NCBI GenBank assembly: GCA_025351035.1
Contig: JANXWT010000052.1
Span: 1-5,463 of the forward strand
Direction of reading: 5' to 3'
Source: Opitutia bacterium
GTDB taxonomy: Bacteria; Verrucomicrobiota; Verrucomicrobiia; Opitutales; Opitutaceae
DNA length: 5,463 bases
The position numbers and the translations under genes are program-made. Positions 4,966-5,463 of the stretch are shown here, one piece after another (positions within the stretch are counted from its first letter, which is position 1; each line of letters starts with the position of its first letter). The notes beneath the pieces are model-generated. The model did no database searches. It saw nothing but the letters and a program-made list of their open reading frames with translations, and was not told the origin of the DNA.

Positions 4966-5052
4966 GCGACTGCTCCCGGGGCGACGAGCATGCCGCAACC
5001 GGGTGCCCGGACAAACACCGGAACCGTAGCAACGGGCAGCGGTGTGCGGCTG

Positions 5053-5106
5053 GCGTGAGATCAACTCCGTTTCCATTCTTCCGCTCCTCGGCGACCTCTT
5101 CGCGAG
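5053..5106. repeat. Dispersed C+T-rich intergenic repeat, copy C
   Basis: GCGTGAG (5053-5059), six variable bases, TCCGTTTC (5066-5073), then TCCGCTCCTC (5080-5089) match copy A at 2264-2300 in the same order and at identical spacing. In the 28 nt from TCCGTTTC onward I count 24 identities. It continues as CTCTTCGCGAGG. It lies about 90-140 nt upstream of the right-edge gene in the same orientation as copies A and B. Confidence 0.6.
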
Positions 5107-5193
5107 GCCACCGCCTACGTTATGTCAGGCGCATTTCTCCCTGTCGGCCGCGGCTTGCATCCCGCGGGCAGTTCATTTGTGTGCATAGTCCCG

Positions 5194-5463
5194 ATGACCC
5201 AATCGACTCCGACAAAGCAAAGCGTGGATTCCGTCCTGATGAAGGAAGCCATCGGCTTTGCCACATTCCTCATCATCGTCTGGGTGGTTGAGCTCGCCAA
5301 AGTGCCGCACCGCTTTTTCGGCGAGCCCGACGAGATCATCTGGTTTCGGATGATTTTCCGGAGCGTGGTCATCATCGGCATCTGGATCTGGGTGCATTTC
5401 ACCACGAAGCGCGTGCTGAAACGCCTGCACCACCTGGAAGAGTTTCTGCGCGTGTGCAGCTGG
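5194..5463 (+). CDS. Two-helix membrane protein ending in a VCSW motif (partial, C-terminus off right edge)
   Basis: 90 codons are visible from the ATG at 5194 (MTQSTPTKQSVDSVLMKEAI) and the frame is open to the edge. There are two transmembrane helices, at about 19-33 (GFATFLIIVWVVEL) and 56-68 (SVVIIGIWIWVHF). They are joined by a loop with VPHRFFGEPDE and followed by TTKRVLKRLHHLEEFLRVCSW at the very end. The arrangement RLLxRLHxLEEFLRVCSWC is one I recognise from small membrane proteins and sensor-kinase-associated proteins, where the cysteine motif is the start of a short metal-binding-like CxWC...CPxC segment with a conserved ESHGICPEC-type ending. The rest of that domain would lie beyond the window. 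The function is unknown; a signalling accessory role is only inference. An in-frame Met at residue 16 is an alternative start, but ATG 5194 keeps a plausible cytoplasmic N-terminus. No good Shine-Dalgarno sequence. Confidence 0.75.
   Translation, partial: MTQSTPTKQSVDSVLMKEAIGFATFLIIVWVVELAKVPHRFFGEPDEIIWFRMIFRSVVIIGIWIWVHFTTKRVLKRLHHLEEFLRVCSW

Noticed and set aside
2203..5106. CRISPR-like array formed by the repeat copies
   Set aside because: Copies are about 1-2 kb apart, imperfect and modular, with no regular spacers and no cas genes.
5155..5189. Promoter for the right-edge gene (TTGCAT and CATAGT)
   Set aside because: The spacing is 23 nt and both elements match consensus poorly.

Overview
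The window is GC-rich and looks like a chromosomal stretch from a Verrucomicrobiota-type bacterium, perhaps the Limisphaerales/Pedosphaera or Opitutus side. This placement is inferred from gene types I associate with that phylum: a TPR-protein tail ending in DPKNNAPLF, a two-helix membrane protein ending in a VCSW motif, and G+A-rich dispersed intergenic repeats. No rRNA or other taxonomic marker is present, so it is tentative. I see no tRNA, rRNA, CRISPR array, transposase or integrase.

Layout. 1-524 (minus) is the 5' two thirds of an OmpR-class response regulator, closest in motifs to CreB, running off the left edge. 576-776 (minus) is a stranded C-terminal piece of a TPR protein. 895-1455 (plus) is a six-helix membrane protein of an uncharacterised conserved family. 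A row of three TTCAC-type pentamers at exact 11-nt spacing (843-869) precedes it, matching the published CreB tag and also resembling Pho-type boxes. 1499-2159 (minus) holds a two-gene overlapping module, a small uncharacterised protein followed by a MNT/AbiEii-like nucleotidyltransferase, which looks like a toxin-antitoxin-type pair. 2327-3052 (minus) is a PAP2-superfamily membrane phosphatase of the Aur1/inositolphosphotransferase-like branch. 3490-4806 (plus) is a secreted DUF3300 protein with a long disordered tail. 5194 to the right edge (plus) is the N-terminal part of a two-helix membrane protein.

Intergenic DNA is unusually structured. Related C+T-rich (plus strand) repeat copies with 8-9 nt internal periodicity lie at about 2203-2317, 3286-3361 and 5053-5106, with a weaker one near 4812-4920. 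There is also a perfect 20-bp palindrome at 4946-4965 and a tandem 10-mer upstream of the PAP2 gene.

How the genes work together. The strongest functional link is between the CreB-type regulator and the tag array in front of the 895-1455 membrane gene, suggesting a local regulator-target pair. The nucleotidyltransferase and its small partner overlap by 38 nt and are almost certainly co-translated. The remaining genes (PAP2, DUF3300, the right-edge membrane protein) are envelope proteins with no evident shared pathway. I found no clearly new system; the tag array and the small-protein/nucleotidyltransferase module are the best leads.
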